From: UBA6183 sp046314755
GTDB lineage: Bacteria; Bacteroidota; Bacteroidia; UKL13-3
Reading direction: 5' to 3'
NCBI GenBank assembly: GCA_046314755.1
Contig: JBKDBG010000033.1
Span: 1 to 64,000 of the forward strand
Length of the DNA stretch: 64,000 nt
A program made the translations under genes and the position numbers. The number at the start of each line of letters is the position of its first letter. The first letter of the stretch is position 1. Of the stretch, positions 22,803 to 33,000 are shown one piece after another. The notes beneath the pieces were generated by a model. The model saw nothing but the letters and a program-made list of their open reading frames with translations. It was not told the origin of the DNA and did not search any database.

Positions 22803-23357
22803 TTGTCCGTGCAATTTTTAATTCATCATTATCCAAGCAGAGTACTAACTTATTTGCTTATCATAAGCATGTTGTTGTTTTCATGCAGAAGTAAAAAAGA
22901 AACGACAGCACCTTCACCAAAGAAAAAATCTAAGCAATTAGAACAATTAAGCACCAAACTTAATTTAGAAGTTGAGAAAGAAGATAACTTCAACCTATAC
23001 CAATACGTTGGCGAATGGTTAGGCACACCCCATCAATTAGGAAGTTGCCAAAAATCGGCCATTGATTGTTCTTGCTTTGTGCTGCAGTTGTATGAATCGG
23101 TATATGGAATAAAACTGCCTCGTACCGCTTCAGAAATGTTTAAGCAATCAAATCCCATTGAACGAAATAAATTGGATGAAGGAGATTTGGTTTTCTTTTC
23201 CATCAAATCAAGCAAAGTATCACATGTTGGTATCTACCTCAAACAAGGTTGGTTTGCGCATGTAAGCACTTCAAAAGGTGTAATGATTAATAATTTAGAA
23301 GAAGGTTATTATCAAAAGTATTTTACGGGTGGCGGGCGTTATGGTAACCGCGATTAA
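22803..23357 (+). CDS. NlpC/P60 cysteine-peptidase lipoprotein
   Basis: About 184 residues. The N-terminus is a lipoprotein signal (YLLIISMLLFSC lipobox) and then a Lys-rich linker. The NlpC/P60 domain (about 65-180) has the catalytic Cys in SAIDCSCFVLQLYES, His in SHVGIYL and a second His in FAHVSTS. It should cleave D-gamma-glutamyl-meso-DAP bonds in peptidoglycan stem peptides. No ATG is available: the frame starts at TTG 22803 or, more likely, GTG 22809. A -7-like TAGTTTTG (22798-22805) overlaps the TTG, favouring GTG and a nearly leaderless mRNA. Its stop overlaps the convergent recJ stop by 4 bp. Confidence 0.85.
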   Translation: MSVQFLIHHYPSRVLTYLLIISMLLFSCRSKKETTAPSPKKKSKQLEQLSTKLNLEVEKEDNFNLYQYVGEWLGTPHQLGSCQKSAIDCSCFVLQLYESVYGIKLPRTASEMFKQSNPIERNKLDEGDLVFFSIKSSKVSHVGIYLKQGWFAHVSTSKGVMINNLEEGYYQKYFTGGGRYGNRD

Positions 23358-25057
23358 TTTCTAAAAGAAATATCCTTAATGTTAAGCTGCAAATTCACAT
23401 GCCCGTTAAAATGATTCTCCTCTACAGTATAACAAATATCAAAAGAAATGCCTTGTGAAACCTTATCGTAGTACTCTCCCAACCCAAATGCAATGGCTTT
23501 AAAAATCCTTCCATCACCTTGGGTTAAACTCATTTTTAAGTGGTTGTTTCCAACAATCATTACATCACCTACATCCCAAACATTTTTACTCATAAATACC
23601 GGATTTAAGTTACCCGGACCAAATGGTGAAAACTGTTTTAAAACGGTAAAAAACTTAGGGGAAATGGCACGAAAAGGAATTTCACAATCGTACTCAATTT
23701 CTGGTGTGAGGCTTCTTTCTTTAATATTAGCTGAAACAATTTTTTCAAATCGCTCACTAAACTTTTTTACATTTTCTAAGCGAAGTGTTAAGCCTGCCGC
23801 ATGCGTGTGTCCACCGTATTGTTCCAACAAATCAGCACATTCTTCAATAGCGCTGTATAAATCAAATCCATCCACCGAACGCGCACTTCCTGTTGCCATT
23901 CCGTTGCTTTCTGTTAAAATAATGGTTGGTCTATAATATCGTTCAATTAATCGTGAAGCTACAATACCAATTACGCCTTTATGCCACTCATTATTAAATA
24001 GCACGGTTGATTTTCGTTGCGCAAATTGCTCATCTTGCTCAATCAATTCAAAAGCATGTTGGGTGATGTTGGAGTCAAAGTTTCTACGCTCATCATTATG
24101 ATGGTTTACCAACTCCGCAATTTGTTTTGCATTTTCATAATCATTACTGGTCATTAATCGTACGGCATCTTTTGCATCAGCAATTCTTCCGGCAGCATTA
24201 ATACGCGGACCAATAAAAAACACAATATCACTTACACCATAGGAAGGCTTATCGGCATACGATTCCAATAAAGCTCTAAGTCCTTTATTTGGGTTTGATT
24301 TCAACTTTCGTAACCCATAATGAACAAGAATACGGTTCTCATCTAAAATAGGCACCAGATCGGCTGCAATACTAACAGCTGCCAGATCAATGTATTGTTC
24401 TACTTCTGCAAAAGGTATTTGATGTTGAATGGAGTAGCCATGAATTAATTTAAATCCGATACCACAACCTGAAAGTTCTTTAAACGGATAGGTACACTCT
24501 TTTTGTTTCGGATTTAAAATCGCAACAGCATCCGGCAATTCATCACCCGGCAAATGGTGGTCGCAAATAATAAACTCAATTTTACGCTTGTGTGCGTACT
24601 GAATTTTATCTACCGATTTAATGCCGCAATCAAGTGCAATAATTAATTTAAAACCGTTAGAATAAGCCCAATCAATACCATTAAATGAAATACCATAACC
24701 TTCGGTATACCTGTCGGGAATGTAAAAATCAACATTAGGATAGCGGGCTTTAAAAAACGCATATACCGTGGCTACCGATGTGGTTCCGTCCACGTCATAG
24801 TCGCCATAAATGAGTATTTTTTCGTTATTGGCAATGGCTGCATCAATGCGTTCAATAGCTTTTTGCATCCCAAGCATTAAAAAGGGATCATGCAAATCAG
24901 TATACTGCGGACGAAAAAACTTTTTGGCCGTTTCAAAATTATCGATACCCCGCTGTACCAAAATACCTGATAGTATTTTGTTTACATTAATTGCCGTTGA
25001 AAGTTGTTCAACGGTTTGCTTGTCAGCCTCATTTTTTTTAGTCCAGCGTTTTACCAT
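23354..25057 (-). CDS. recJ: Single-strand-specific exonuclease RecJ
   Basis: About 567 residues. RecJ degrades single-stranded DNA 5' to 3' in recombination and mismatch repair. DHH phosphoesterase motifs are present: ILIYGDYDVDGTTSVA, ALDCGIKS, FIICDHHLPGDELP, and later GPRINAAGR (the DHHA1-side motif) and GGHTHAAGLTL. The OB-fold C-terminal region follows. The start was set at ATG 25057 (MVKRWTKKNEA); a TTG further up adds eleven residues. A near-consensus -7 (TATTTTCG) lies 17 nt before it. It converges on the NlpC gene, sharing TTAA with its stop. Confidence 0.93.
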   Translation of the reverse strand: MVKRWTKKNEADKQTVEQLSTAINVNKILSGILVQRGIDNFETAKKFFRPQYTDLHDPFLMLGMQKAIERIDAAIANNEKILIYGDYDVDGTTSVATVYAFFKARYPNVDFYIPDRYTEGYGISFNGIDWAYSNGFKLIIALDCGIKSVDKIQYAHKRKIEFIICDHHLPGDELPDAVAILNPKQKECTYPFKELSGCGIGFKLIHGYSIQHQIPFAEVEQYIDLAAVSIAADLVPILDENRILVHYGLRKLKSNPNKGLRALLESYADKPSYGVSDIVFFIGPRINAAGRIADAKDAVRLMTSNDYENAKQIAELVNHHNDERRNFDSNITQHAFELIEQDEQFAQRKSTVLFNNEWHKGVIGIVASRLIERYYRPTIILTESNGMATGSARSVDGFDLYSAIEECADLLEQYGGHTHAAGLTLRLENVKKFSERFEKIVSANIKERSLTPEIEYDCEIPFRAISPKFFTVLKQFSPFGPGNLNPVFMSKNVWDVGDVMIVGNNHLKMSLTQGDGRIFKAIAFGLGEYYDKVSQGISFDICYTVEENHFNGHVNLQLNIKDISFRN

Positions 25058-25113
25058 TTTACCAATTGCGAAAATATCAAAAATCGGCAAATTAGTTCGG
25101 ATTGATTTATGAG

Positions 25114-26226
25114 TTATTCAACCCAATCCGCAATAAACACGTTGGTATCGCGGGTTCCGCCATTGTTTCGGTTTGATGAAAAAACTATTTTTTTTCCATC
25201 TGGCGAAAACATTGGAAAAGCATTAAATTGACTTTCGAAAGTGATTTGTTCCAAGTTGGTTCCATCAATGTTAACCATAAACAACTGAAAGTCATATCCC
25301 TTTGCGCTGTGATGATTAGAAGAAAAGATGATTTTTTTACCTGAAGGGTGAAAAAAGGGAGCCCAATTGGCTTTACCAAGCATTGTGATTTGTTTTAAGT
25401 CTGATCCATCCACATTCATGGTAAAAATTTCCATGTTGGTTGGCGCAACAAGTCCTTTAACTAACAATGCTTTGTATTCAACAGTATCGGCACCTTGAGG
25501 GCGGCTTGCTCTAAACACAATTTTAGATCCGTCAGGCGAAAAAAATGCACCACCATCATAGCCAAGTGTATTGGTTAATCGTTTTACATTTTTACCGTTA
25601 ATGTCCATAATATATAAATCCAAATCACCATCACGCATAGAGGTGAACAGTATTTTATCGCCTTGAGGAGATACTACTGCCTCGGCATCGTATCCCGGTG
25701 AATTGGTAAGCTGTTTGAAAGATTTTCCTTTTTCATCACCAATAAAAATATCATAATCCGGGTGGATTGACCATAGGTATCGGCCATTTTTTTCAGGCTC
25801 TTGCGGACAGTTAACCCCACCTTTAAATGTAGAAGCAAAAATGATTCGTTTGTTATCATTCATGTAATAGCTGCAGGTGGTGCGGCCTTGTCCGTTGCTC
25901 ACCATTAAAGGCTGATACACGTGGTTATCTGCAGCCTCCTCAATATTCATCCAAAAAATTTGGTCACACTTCAACCCCCATGCCGGATTATTACTTTGAA
26001 AACAAAGTTTGGTTCCATCAAAACTAAAATAAGCTTCTGCATTATCACCACCAAAAGTGAGTTGACGTAAGTTCGTAAAATGCGTTTCTCTATCCGATTG
26101 CACCACCATTTCATCCTCTTCCGGGTGATTCACAACACTATTCGATTCAATACTGGCCATTTCTTGAGCAACACAAAATGGAAGTGTAGATATTACTGCG
26201 GCCGTTGTTAAAACAAACTTCATCAT
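25114..26226 (-). CDS. Secreted PD40/TolB-type beta-propeller protein
   Basis: About 370 residues with a signal peptide (ending LPFCVAQ) and then a beta-propeller of WD40-like PD40 repeats. Typical units are ILFTSMRDGDLDLYIMDING, FFSPDGSKIVFRASR and MFSPDGKKIVFSSNRN. The propeller resembles TolB, which binds partners in the periplasm, but no TolB N-terminal domain is present. The function is unknown; binding of a protein or glycan in the periplasm or at the surface is likely. Two ATGs (26226, 26223) fit the signal peptide; the earlier TTG is discarded. It lies 53 nt after the winged-helix regulator gene on the same strand. Confidence 0.85.
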   Translation of the reverse strand: MMKFVLTTAAVISTLPFCVAQEMASIESNSVVNHPEEDEMVVQSDRETHFTNLRQLTFGGDNAEAYFSFDGTKLCFQSNNPAWGLKCDQIFWMNIEEAADNHVYQPLMVSNGQGRTTCSYYMNDNKRIIFASTFKGGVNCPQEPEKNGRYLWSIHPDYDIFIGDEKGKSFKQLTNSPGYDAEAVVSPQGDKILFTSMRDGDLDLYIMDINGKNVKRLTNTLGYDGGAFFSPDGSKIVFRASRPQGADTVEYKALLVKGLVAPTNMEIFTMNVDGSDLKQITMLGKANWAPFFHPSGKKIIFSSNHHSAKGYDFQLFMVNIDGTNLEQITFESQFNAFPMFSPDGKKIVFSSNRNNGGTRDTNVFIADWVE

Positions 26227-26288
26227 ACCGCGCAAGTAAATAAATGATTGGTTGAGGTTATCCCCAATTTATAAATAGTTGTGAATAG

Positions 26289-26573
26289 TTACAATTGAAG
26301 GTAGGTTTTTAAATCATTCACATATTTTTCAAATGCTGCTCTACCTTTAGGGGTTATTTTACAAACGGTTAAGGGATAATTGTCCTTAAAGGTTTTGGTT
26401 ACGGTAATGTATTCTGCCTTTTTAAGTTTATCAATTTGTACACTTAAGTTGCCTGCAGTAGCTTTAGTTTTTTCTTTTATATAGGTAAACTCAGCTTCGG
26501 CCACACTCACCAGTAAACTGACAATGGCCAACCGAAGCTGAGAATGTAATAATGGATCGAGTTCTTTAAACAT
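26289..26573 (-). CDS. Small winged-helix regulator (HTH_34 type)
   Basis: A 94-residue DNA-binding protein of the winged helix type often called HTH_34/ArsR-MarR-like. The recognition region is TKATAGNLSVQIDKLKKAEY (about 37-56), followed by a wing (ITVTKTFKDNYPLTVCKIT). It probably acts as a dimer. Its start overlaps the end of the preceding membrane-protein gene by 8 nt, so the two are coupled; pairs of such small regulators with multi-spanning membrane proteins are common in Bacteroidota and may form an autoregulated unit. The target is unknown. Confidence 0.82.
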   Translation of the reverse strand: MFKELDPLLHSQLRLAIVSLLVSVAEAEFTYIKEKTKATAGNLSVQIDKLKKAEYITVTKTFKDNYPLTVCKITPKGRAAFEKYVNDLKTYLQL

Positions 26574-27144
26574 TTGAAACAGACCTGCGATTTAATAAAT
26601 GTCCGGGTATTATAAAACCTCCAAGTACACCAAGCGCAATTAAACTTAAATGGAGCAGGGTATTCGGAAAAATAAATCCAATTAAAGCGAGTAGCCAATT
26701 TAAGTAGCCGCCAAACAGCAATGGTTTAAATTGCAGCAATTTGCCAGATATAAACAGCCATATTGCATACACCATCATAATGGTTGGATAAAATGCTTTC
26801 CATTGTGCACCAATTGGCATGGCAAAACATACCACAAACAATGAAATGCTAAATGCAATTACACAGGCTTGCATACTTTGCGACACATAGGTTTTTACGG
26901 CTGATTCCTTTTTTTGATCAAAGCGACCTTTTATGGCAGTAACTATTCCACCTAGTGGCATCAATACAACCCAGGAAATGGAATGAAATTCCAATAATTC
27001 GTATTTTAATATAACAACATTGGTAATTGCGGCCACAAACACCAGCCACCCCCAAAAAAAATAGTAAAAACCATTGTCTTTTATTTCTTGTCGCGTAACG
27101 GTAATCATTTCTTCAATTACCTTCAATGCTTCTTTTTCATTCAT
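26566..27144 (-). CDS. Multi-pass membrane protein coupled to the winged-helix regulator
   Basis: 192 residues with about five or six membrane helices after a short cytoplasmic N-terminus (MNEKEALKVIEEMITVTRQ). I do not recognise a named family beyond the association with HTH_34 regulators. The start was set at 27144, 4 nt after the stop of the secreted-protein gene; an upstream opening at 27270 lies inside that gene. The end overlaps the regulator start. It may sense or buffer the regulator at the membrane, by analogy with similar pairs; that is inference. Confidence 0.75.
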   Translation of the reverse strand: MNEKEALKVIEEMITVTRQEIKDNGFYYFFWGWLVFVAAITNVVILKYELLEFHSISWVVLMPLGGIVTAIKGRFDQKKESAVKTYVSQSMQACVIAFSISLFVVCFAMPIGAQWKAFYPTIMMVYAIWLFISGKLLQFKPLLFGGYLNWLLALIGFIFPNTLLHLSLIALGVLGGFIIPGHLLNRRSVSNV

Positions 27145-27148
27145 AGGA

Positions 27149-28033
27149 TTAAAGCTTGATAAACTTTTGGTAATATAAATTATTATTGGCTTGAATAGAA
27201 ATGAAATACACACCAGCAGGTAAATGGGCAACACTGATTTCATGGTTTGATGGATGAACATCAACTGCATGTTTCTCTCCTGTTATTGATATCACTTCTA
27301 CATTTTCAATGGTTTCTTTCCATTGGAGAAGTACTTTATCCTGTGCAGGATTTGGATACAAGGAAATGCTATTATTAGATCCCAAATCGCTAGTTCCGGT
27401 GCTGTATTCAATAAACAGATCATCAATCCAAAACTTTGATCCCGGAATAGGGTCGAAACCATCTTTACTGCTCGAAAAAATAATGAAAGCCGAATCAGGC
27501 TTCTCTGTACTTAGGTATTGAAAGTTAATTTTAACCATGGTGTAAATATCCGTGGTGTCATTTGTTTCGAAATCAGCTGTGGCAATGGTATCAGCCTGTT
27601 GGGTAGAAGTGTTCCATTTGGTTAAAACCATTGCAGCCAAACAAGCATCATTGGGCATTGGTAATGATTTATAATAAAATCCAAAAGCTGCAGGCCTGGC
27701 AACAAATGGCACCTTGGTGTTTGACATATCTGATTCCATACTTTCATTCAAAAGCGGACCCGAGCATAATAAACCAGGTAAATTTTGAAAGGGACTCGCT
27801 TTGGTTTCAAGTAAGGCTGCAAAACCTCCCGAATGTGCATCTGATGATTGGATGGTGCTTTCTTCAAACCCGAACCTTTTTAATGGATTTAAAGTATGCC
27901 AAGCAACCGGATTGCTGTATCCTGAGCCTGATTCCCAAACATCAAGTCCGAATTGAGAAAATAAAGGAGCTGTTTGTGATTTTGCATTTGTGAGTAATCC
28001 TATCACACAAATACTGAGCATTATTTTTTTCAT
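27149..28033 (-). CDS. Secreted protein with T9SS type A sorting domain
   Basis: About 294 residues: a signal peptide (MKKIMLSICVIGLLTNAKSQ), a beta-rich middle region (about 25-215; contains KFWIDDLFIEYST, typical of discoidin or jelly-roll-like PCMD domains) and a C-terminal T9SS type A sorting domain (ISLYPNPAQDKVLLQW to the end). The protein should be exported by T9SS and anchored on the surface or released. The binding or catalytic role is unknown. The start is ATG 28033; a GTG at 28057 is discarded. It heads a three-gene unit with the membrane protein and the winged-helix regulator. Confidence 0.85.
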   Translation of the reverse strand: MKKIMLSICVIGLLTNAKSQTAPLFSQFGLDVWESGSGYSNPVAWHTLNPLKRFGFEESTIQSSDAHSGGFAALLETKASPFQNLPGLLCSGPLLNESMESDMSNTKVPFVARPAAFGFYYKSLPMPNDACLAAMVLTKWNTSTQQADTIATADFETNDTTDIYTMVKINFQYLSTEKPDSAFIIFSSSKDGFDPIPGSKFWIDDLFIEYSTGTSDLGSNNSISLYPNPAQDKVLLQWKETIENVEVISITGEKHAVDVHPSNHEISVAHLPAGVYFISIQANNNLYYQKFIKL

Positions 28034-28099
28034 AAGGAATTTAATTAAGTGCTCCACAAACGTAAACTAGTTTATTTTATAAACCAAATATATTTTTAT

Positions 28100-28122
28100 A
28101 AAGCCCTGTTTTAAAGGGCTTT
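28100..28122 (-). terminator. Terminator after the thioredoxin-like gene
   Basis: AAAGCCC pairs with GGGCTTT around TGTTTTAAA, 6 bp beyond the stop codon on the minus strand, followed by a T/A-rich stretch. Confidence 0.65.
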
Positions 28123-28127
28123 GCATT

Positions 28128-28721
28128 TTACATTAATTTGATAAGTTCATGTTGTTGGTCAATGGTTTTATTGTGTGCATACCAAGTATGGAGTTGCGTT
28201 TTCATGTCTTCCACGGTACCTTGTTGCATTTTCTTAAACTCTAACACCAAATTTTGAGCAGCTGCCGGTCGAGGCCCCCATTTCCAAATTTGTTTACCGT
28301 TTAATAAAGCAAAAACAATTGGTATAGCTTTGGTGCCATTTGTTAAGTAACGTTCCATTAAATCGGGGTTTTCATCTCTCAACACAATTTTAAAAGTAAT
28401 ATTAGAATTCAACTCAGCTAAGCGCTGGAAAAGCGGAATATTTTGAGCGGCATCACCGCACCAGGCTTCCGAAATAGCAATCCAAGTTTGTGGCGAATTA
28501 ATGGCCTTAATCTTTTGTTCAAGTTCGGGAAGTATTTGAGCTGTTTTATAAATACGCTCCATACGCTGAACATTTAGTTTGGTATAATGCACCAACTCTT
28601 CTGTTTGATCAGGACCGGTTGTTTTATTTTCTGTCAACAAGTCTTTAATTAAATCAAGATACACATTATAGGTTAATCCTTTAACTCCAAAAGGTGTAAA
28701 ATCAAATGCTTTTTCAGCCAT
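28128..28721 (-). CDS. Thioredoxin-family protein with a single-Cys WCGD motif
   Basis: 197 residues with a thioredoxin fold (Thioredoxin_9-like). The active-site position reads SEAWCGDAAQN (about 84-94), with one Cys and no resolving Cys, so ordinary disulfide exchange is unlikely; a monothiol or chaperone role is possible. The cis-Pro region appears as TKAIPIVFALL. It is cytoplasmic, with no signal peptide. It follows the cytochrome b5-like gene by 17 nt and asd in the same direction, suggesting one transcript (asd, b5-like, thioredoxin-like) ended by a hairpin. No physiological substrate can be named. Confidence 0.82.
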   Translation of the reverse strand: MAEKAFDFTPFGVKGLTYNVYLDLIKDLLTENKTTGPDQTEELVHYTKLNVQRMERIYKTAQILPELEQKIKAINSPQTWIAISEAWCGDAAQNIPLFQRLAELNSNITFKIVLRDENPDLMERYLTNGTKAIPIVFALLNGKQIWKWGPRPAAAQNLVLEFKKMQQGTVEDMKTQLHTWYAHNKTIDQQHELIKLM

Positions 28722-28738
28722 ATTGTTTGTCTAATTTA

Positions 28739-28966
28739 TTATTCTAAAATTCCTACTACTTCAAATTTATCAAACACAGTGTCACTATGCGGTGCATCCT
28801 TAAATTCATCGGTTAAATCTTGGCCTGCCCAATGCTCATAATGTTTTCCCTTTCGCCACAGTCTGCTTTTGGTTACATCGTAGATTTTTCCTTTGTAAGC
28901 CACCCATACTTCATCCTTATCTTGTCCATTACGGAGAGCCAACTGTGATTTTGAATATCTTTGCAT
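28739..28966 (-). CDS. Cytochrome b5-like heme-binding protein
   Basis: A 75-residue single-domain protein. It has the b5-like pattern VWVAYKGKIYDVTKS and then KHYEHWAGQDLTDEFKDAPH; probable axial heme ligands are His45 (in HYEHWAG) and His60 (in APHS). No signal peptide or membrane anchor is visible, so it is probably cytoplasmic. Bacterial stand-alone forms have no settled role; electron transfer is the likely one. It lies between asd and the thioredoxin-like gene with short gaps. Confidence 0.85.
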   Translation of the reverse strand: MQRYSKSQLALRNGQDKDEVWVAYKGKIYDVTKSRLWRKGKHYEHWAGQDLTDEFKDAPHSDTVFDKFEVVGILE

Positions 28967-28972
28967 CGTACC

Positions 28973-29968
28973 CTACTGAACAAATTTTTGCTTTACCAAA
29001 TATTCGGCAATTTGAATGGCATTAGTTGCTGCGCCTTTTCTCAGGTTATCGGCAACAATCCATAAATTAAGCCCATTTTCAATGGTTTCATCACGTCTTA
29101 TGCGTCCCACAAAAACCTCGTCATGATCATGTGCATCAATTAATGGCATCGGATAAATTTGTTGGCTGATATCGTCACGAACAACCACGCCCGATGTAGA
29201 AGCAATATCCGCTTTCACTTGCTCAAGATCAAAAGGCAAATCAAATTCAACATTAACACTTTCGCTATGCCCGCCCATAACAGGTATTCGAACGCAAGTT
29301 GAAGTCACCTTGATGGAATCATCCCCAAATATCTTTTTGGTTTCATGCACCATTTTCATTTCTTCTTTGGTATACGCATTTTCTAAAAAAACATCAATTT
29401 GAGGAATCACATTTTTATCAATGGGATATTTATAAGCCATTTCACCTTGCACTCCGTTGCGTTCATTTTCCAATTGTTGAACGGCTTTTACGCCTGTACC
29501 GGTTACACTTTGATAAGTAGAAACTACAATGCGCTTAATACGATAATTATAATGTAATTTACTTAGAGCTAAAACCATTTGAATAGTTGAACAGTTGGGA
29601 TTAGCTATGATATAATCTTGGCGAGTAAGGACATTGGCATTAATTTCTGGAACAACAAGTTTTTTACTTGGATCCATGCGCCAAGCAGAAGAGTTGTCAA
29701 TAACATAAGTACCCATTGAAGCAAATGTTTCAGCCCATTGTAATGAAGTACTCCCACCGGCAGAAAACAAAGCAATATGTGGCTTTGAAGCAATGGCATC
29801 TTCAATAGAACAAACCTGGTAAAGATTTCCCTTATAAGTAATTTCTTTCCCAACCGACTTTTCGGAAGCAACCGGAATTAAGGTTGAAACAGGAAAGTTA
29901 CGCTCTTCAAGCAACTTAAGCATTACACTACCTACTAAACCGGTAGCTCCAACTACAGCTATTTTCAT
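28973..29968 (-). CDS. asd: Aspartate-semialdehyde dehydrogenase
   Basis: 331 residues. The enzyme reduces aspartyl phosphate to aspartate semialdehyde with NADPH, the branch point for lysine/DAP, threonine and methionine. The N-terminal Rossmann motif is VVGATGLVGSVML. The active-site Cys is in ANPNCSTIQM (near residue 127). Further blocks are VSTYQSVTGTGVK, STCVRIPVMGGHSE and the C-terminal NLWIVADNLRKGAATNAIQ. The start is the ATG at 29968 (MKIAVVGATG); an earlier ATG-less extension is discarded. It is the first gene of a short unit with the b5-like and thioredoxin-like genes. Confidence 0.95.
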   Translation of the reverse strand: MKIAVVGATGLVGSVMLKLLEERNFPVSTLIPVASEKSVGKEITYKGNLYQVCSIEDAIASKPHIALFSAGGSTSLQWAETFASMGTYVIDNSSAWRMDPSKKLVVPEINANVLTRQDYIIANPNCSTIQMVLALSKLHYNYRIKRIVVSTYQSVTGTGVKAVQQLENERNGVQGEMAYKYPIDKNVIPQIDVFLENAYTKEEMKMVHETKKIFGDDSIKVTSTCVRIPVMGGHSESVNVEFDLPFDLEQVKADIASTSGVVVRDDISQQIYPMPLIDAHDHDEVFVGRIRRDETIENGLNLWIVADNLRKGAATNAIQIAEYLVKQKFVQ

Positions 29969-29998
29969 TGAGTATGTTTGATAATTGGGCAAAAATAA

Positions 29999-30027
29999 AA
30001 CAGCCCGCACAAAGGCGGGCTGTTTTT
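29999..30027 (-). terminator. Terminator after the giant PKD gene
   Basis: AACAGCCCGC pairs with GCGGGCTGTT around ACAAAG. T/A tracts lie on both sides. It separates the PKD gene from asd on the same strand. Confidence 0.85.
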
Positions 30028-30043
30028 ACAAAATTTATTTTAC

Positions 30044-33000
30044 TTACTCATCATCCCTAATCAAAGTAACTGTACCATTCACAGTTTTTGATTCACCATT
30101 AAGTAGTGAGTATTTAAATACATAGTAATATGTGCCTGCAGGACAAGCGGTACCGTCATTCATGTTGGTACCATCCCAATCTATTGCTGCCGATTTGGTT
30201 TCAAACACCTTGGTTCCCCAGCGGTTGTAAATCACTAAATCATATTCTGCTTCTCCTTGAATTACAATATTGAATACATCATTCTTGTTATCTTTATTAG
30301 GAGTGAATACGTTGTAAATTTCAAGTTGCGTTACAAAACGATAAGAAATGGTATCACAAACTTTATCTAAACAAATTGGCTTAGCCGGATCTGCAGTAAA
30401 CGCTTCCAAGCAAATTATCACATCACCTGTATCTGTGCCGAAATCGTACAACCAATCTCTATCAGATTCCACCTTGTCAACCGTAGCAATAATGGTGTTC
30501 GGATCTTTTACTCGCGCGGCAGTCCAAGTGTATTGTGATGAACTTAATGAGGTATTACGCAAACCGAATTTAGATGAGTTTTTGGCAGAATCAATTTCAA
30601 ATGATGCATAAGGACGAACCACCTTAATACCTACTGTATCAAACAAGCGGCAGAACGGTAGACCAGGAGCCACTGTTGTTGGCTCTAATAATACCTTATA
30701 CATACCCGTATCAGAAATGGTTAACGGGAATCGGTTTTCCAAATTAGTTTTCACCACGGTTTGTACAGCACTATTTGTTGCCGAGTCCGCGACTATATAT
30801 TTAAATTCAGTGTAACTGATGGTGTCAGATAGGTTGGTAACATTAAATACTTGGTCCACACAAACGGTTTGTTTATCAAGCCTAATTTCAGCCGGATACG
30901 AGCGTTTAACTGTAATCTTAATTGGTGCATCAATACCGCCAATTGTATCAGGGAAGTACACAATCTTACAACCTTGGTTATCTGACTGAGGATTATTATC
31001 ATCACTCTTCGCGAATATGAAGAAAGTACCAGAATCATTATAGGTAAAGCTTAAGGTATCATACCTACCCAAACTTACAGTTTGTTGGTTATTGGCATCA
31101 CCCCACAAAATAATAGTTGATTTAGTTGGCGTATCGGCAGCATCTCGTCCACCAAATACGTCAGCATAATTCACCACTTTTACCGTAAACGGACTACATC
31201 CAACAGTATCGGTAATAACTTTAATAAACGGACGAGGACCACTGATGTATAAATTAGCGAAGCCGGTATCCTTACAACCTTGGTGAGACTCAACCACCAA
31301 CTTAATGCGGAAGCTTCCGTTTCCTCTATACAACCATACCGGAGTGTCAATAGCCTGGGCATCGAATCTTAGGGTATCGGTTTTACGCTCACCAAAGAAC
31401 CAGAAGTTTGTTTTGATACTATCATATACGTTTTGAGTAACTCCCGGAACAGGCTTCATAAATGAACCGTCAAAGAAGGTAACAAGGTCACCGCAATTGT
31501 ATAATCCCGGTTTAATCAATGGTTCTGAAACCGGCTCAGTTACATAAACTGTGGCATATGAGGTATCCCAACATCCTAATCTGTCTCTGCTCAACATGGT
31601 AACAGTGTATTTACCGGGATTTTTGTATTTATGCACCGGACGAGTCCACATAGCAGAATCACCATCACCAAAGTACCATTTCATCTTTTCTACGTATGAA
31701 CCGTCAGGACGGAAATCGTTAGGATCGGTTGCTCCTTTTCTCCAATAGTCGGCAGTGTCATAATGATAGCTGTCAAATGGAGGATCAAGAGCAGGGCGTG
31801 TAGGATCACTCCAATCACGATTAGGATTACCATTTATTGGATCCGATAAACTACAATCAGGACGGAAGTAACGCACTGAATCATAGAAATGAACTTCTTC
31901 ACCCACACAGAAAATTTCATCAAACTCCATACGGCTGTTACGTACCATGGCTGAGTCAATGACACCACGAACCAACAACTTACTGTCTTGCGCTTGTTTT
32001 TTACACTCTTGGGTACTTCCTAATAAGTGACTAACTGCTCTTGGTGCAGCACCCGGACGCTTACAATCATTTTCATATGAACTTGACCAATACTTATGTT
32101 GCACCGGCAATAACATTCTGGCTTGGTCTTGATAATCGGGAACATAGAATACACTCAAAGTGTCTCTATCTTTCACCCAGAAACTTCTACCACACTCTTG
32201 CCAATTGGTTGAGTCACCGCTTCTTCCTAAAAACACCAAGGAACCAAATGGATTTGTAGTTGCATTAAACAAGCGGAAAGTGTAATTATCCTTCCAAACG
32301 GTATCTACATTAACACCCGGTATTCCGTTTGGAAATACAATACTGTCATAAACAATACCGTCTGTCCATTCACCACACGGACCATAATAAATTTGGTAAC
32401 GAACCCTGCGGAAACCATTTACGAAGTATCCATCGTTTTGCTTAGGATTTGCTGCATAAATGAAACTATCAACCGTTACAGAATTATCACCCCATGAAAT
32501 GGTGCTGTGTTTTAGATTTAATTGTGTACTATCGATATAAACGAAGTTCACGATGTCGTTTTTGCAATATAATTTACACGCACCGTTGGTAGGTGCTTTA
32601 GTAACTGGGTGGTAGGTTGGGTCTATAAAAAACCTACCATCTAAATCACCAAAGTATAAGAAGTTGTGGTACCAAATGGTATCAGAAATACATGCATTAG
32701 CAGGGTCACCTGAACCTACAATTAAACCAACGGTTACCCATCCTTCAGGGTTTGCAGGGCGATCAAGCGGCCATCCACTCGCTACGCCCGGACCGTAATG
32801 GTACCAGAAACTGGTTCCAAAAGGATCAGCCCATAAGTTTGGAGGTAAAAATTGTCCAAAGTCTTGACGGTTTGCAAATGGAGGTCGATTTAAACCACCC
32901 GGAGTTGTTCCACCGCCAAATCCCATAAATGCATCTAAAGCACAAGGCGTTTGATCTAAACGATCTGCCATAGAGTCGTGATTGAATAAAATGAACGACT

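Noticed and set aside
27145..27270. 42-residue N-terminal extension of the membrane protein coupled to the winged-helix regulator
   Set aside because: It lies inside the coding end of the T9SS cargo gene; the ATG 4 nt after that gene's stop is the natural start.
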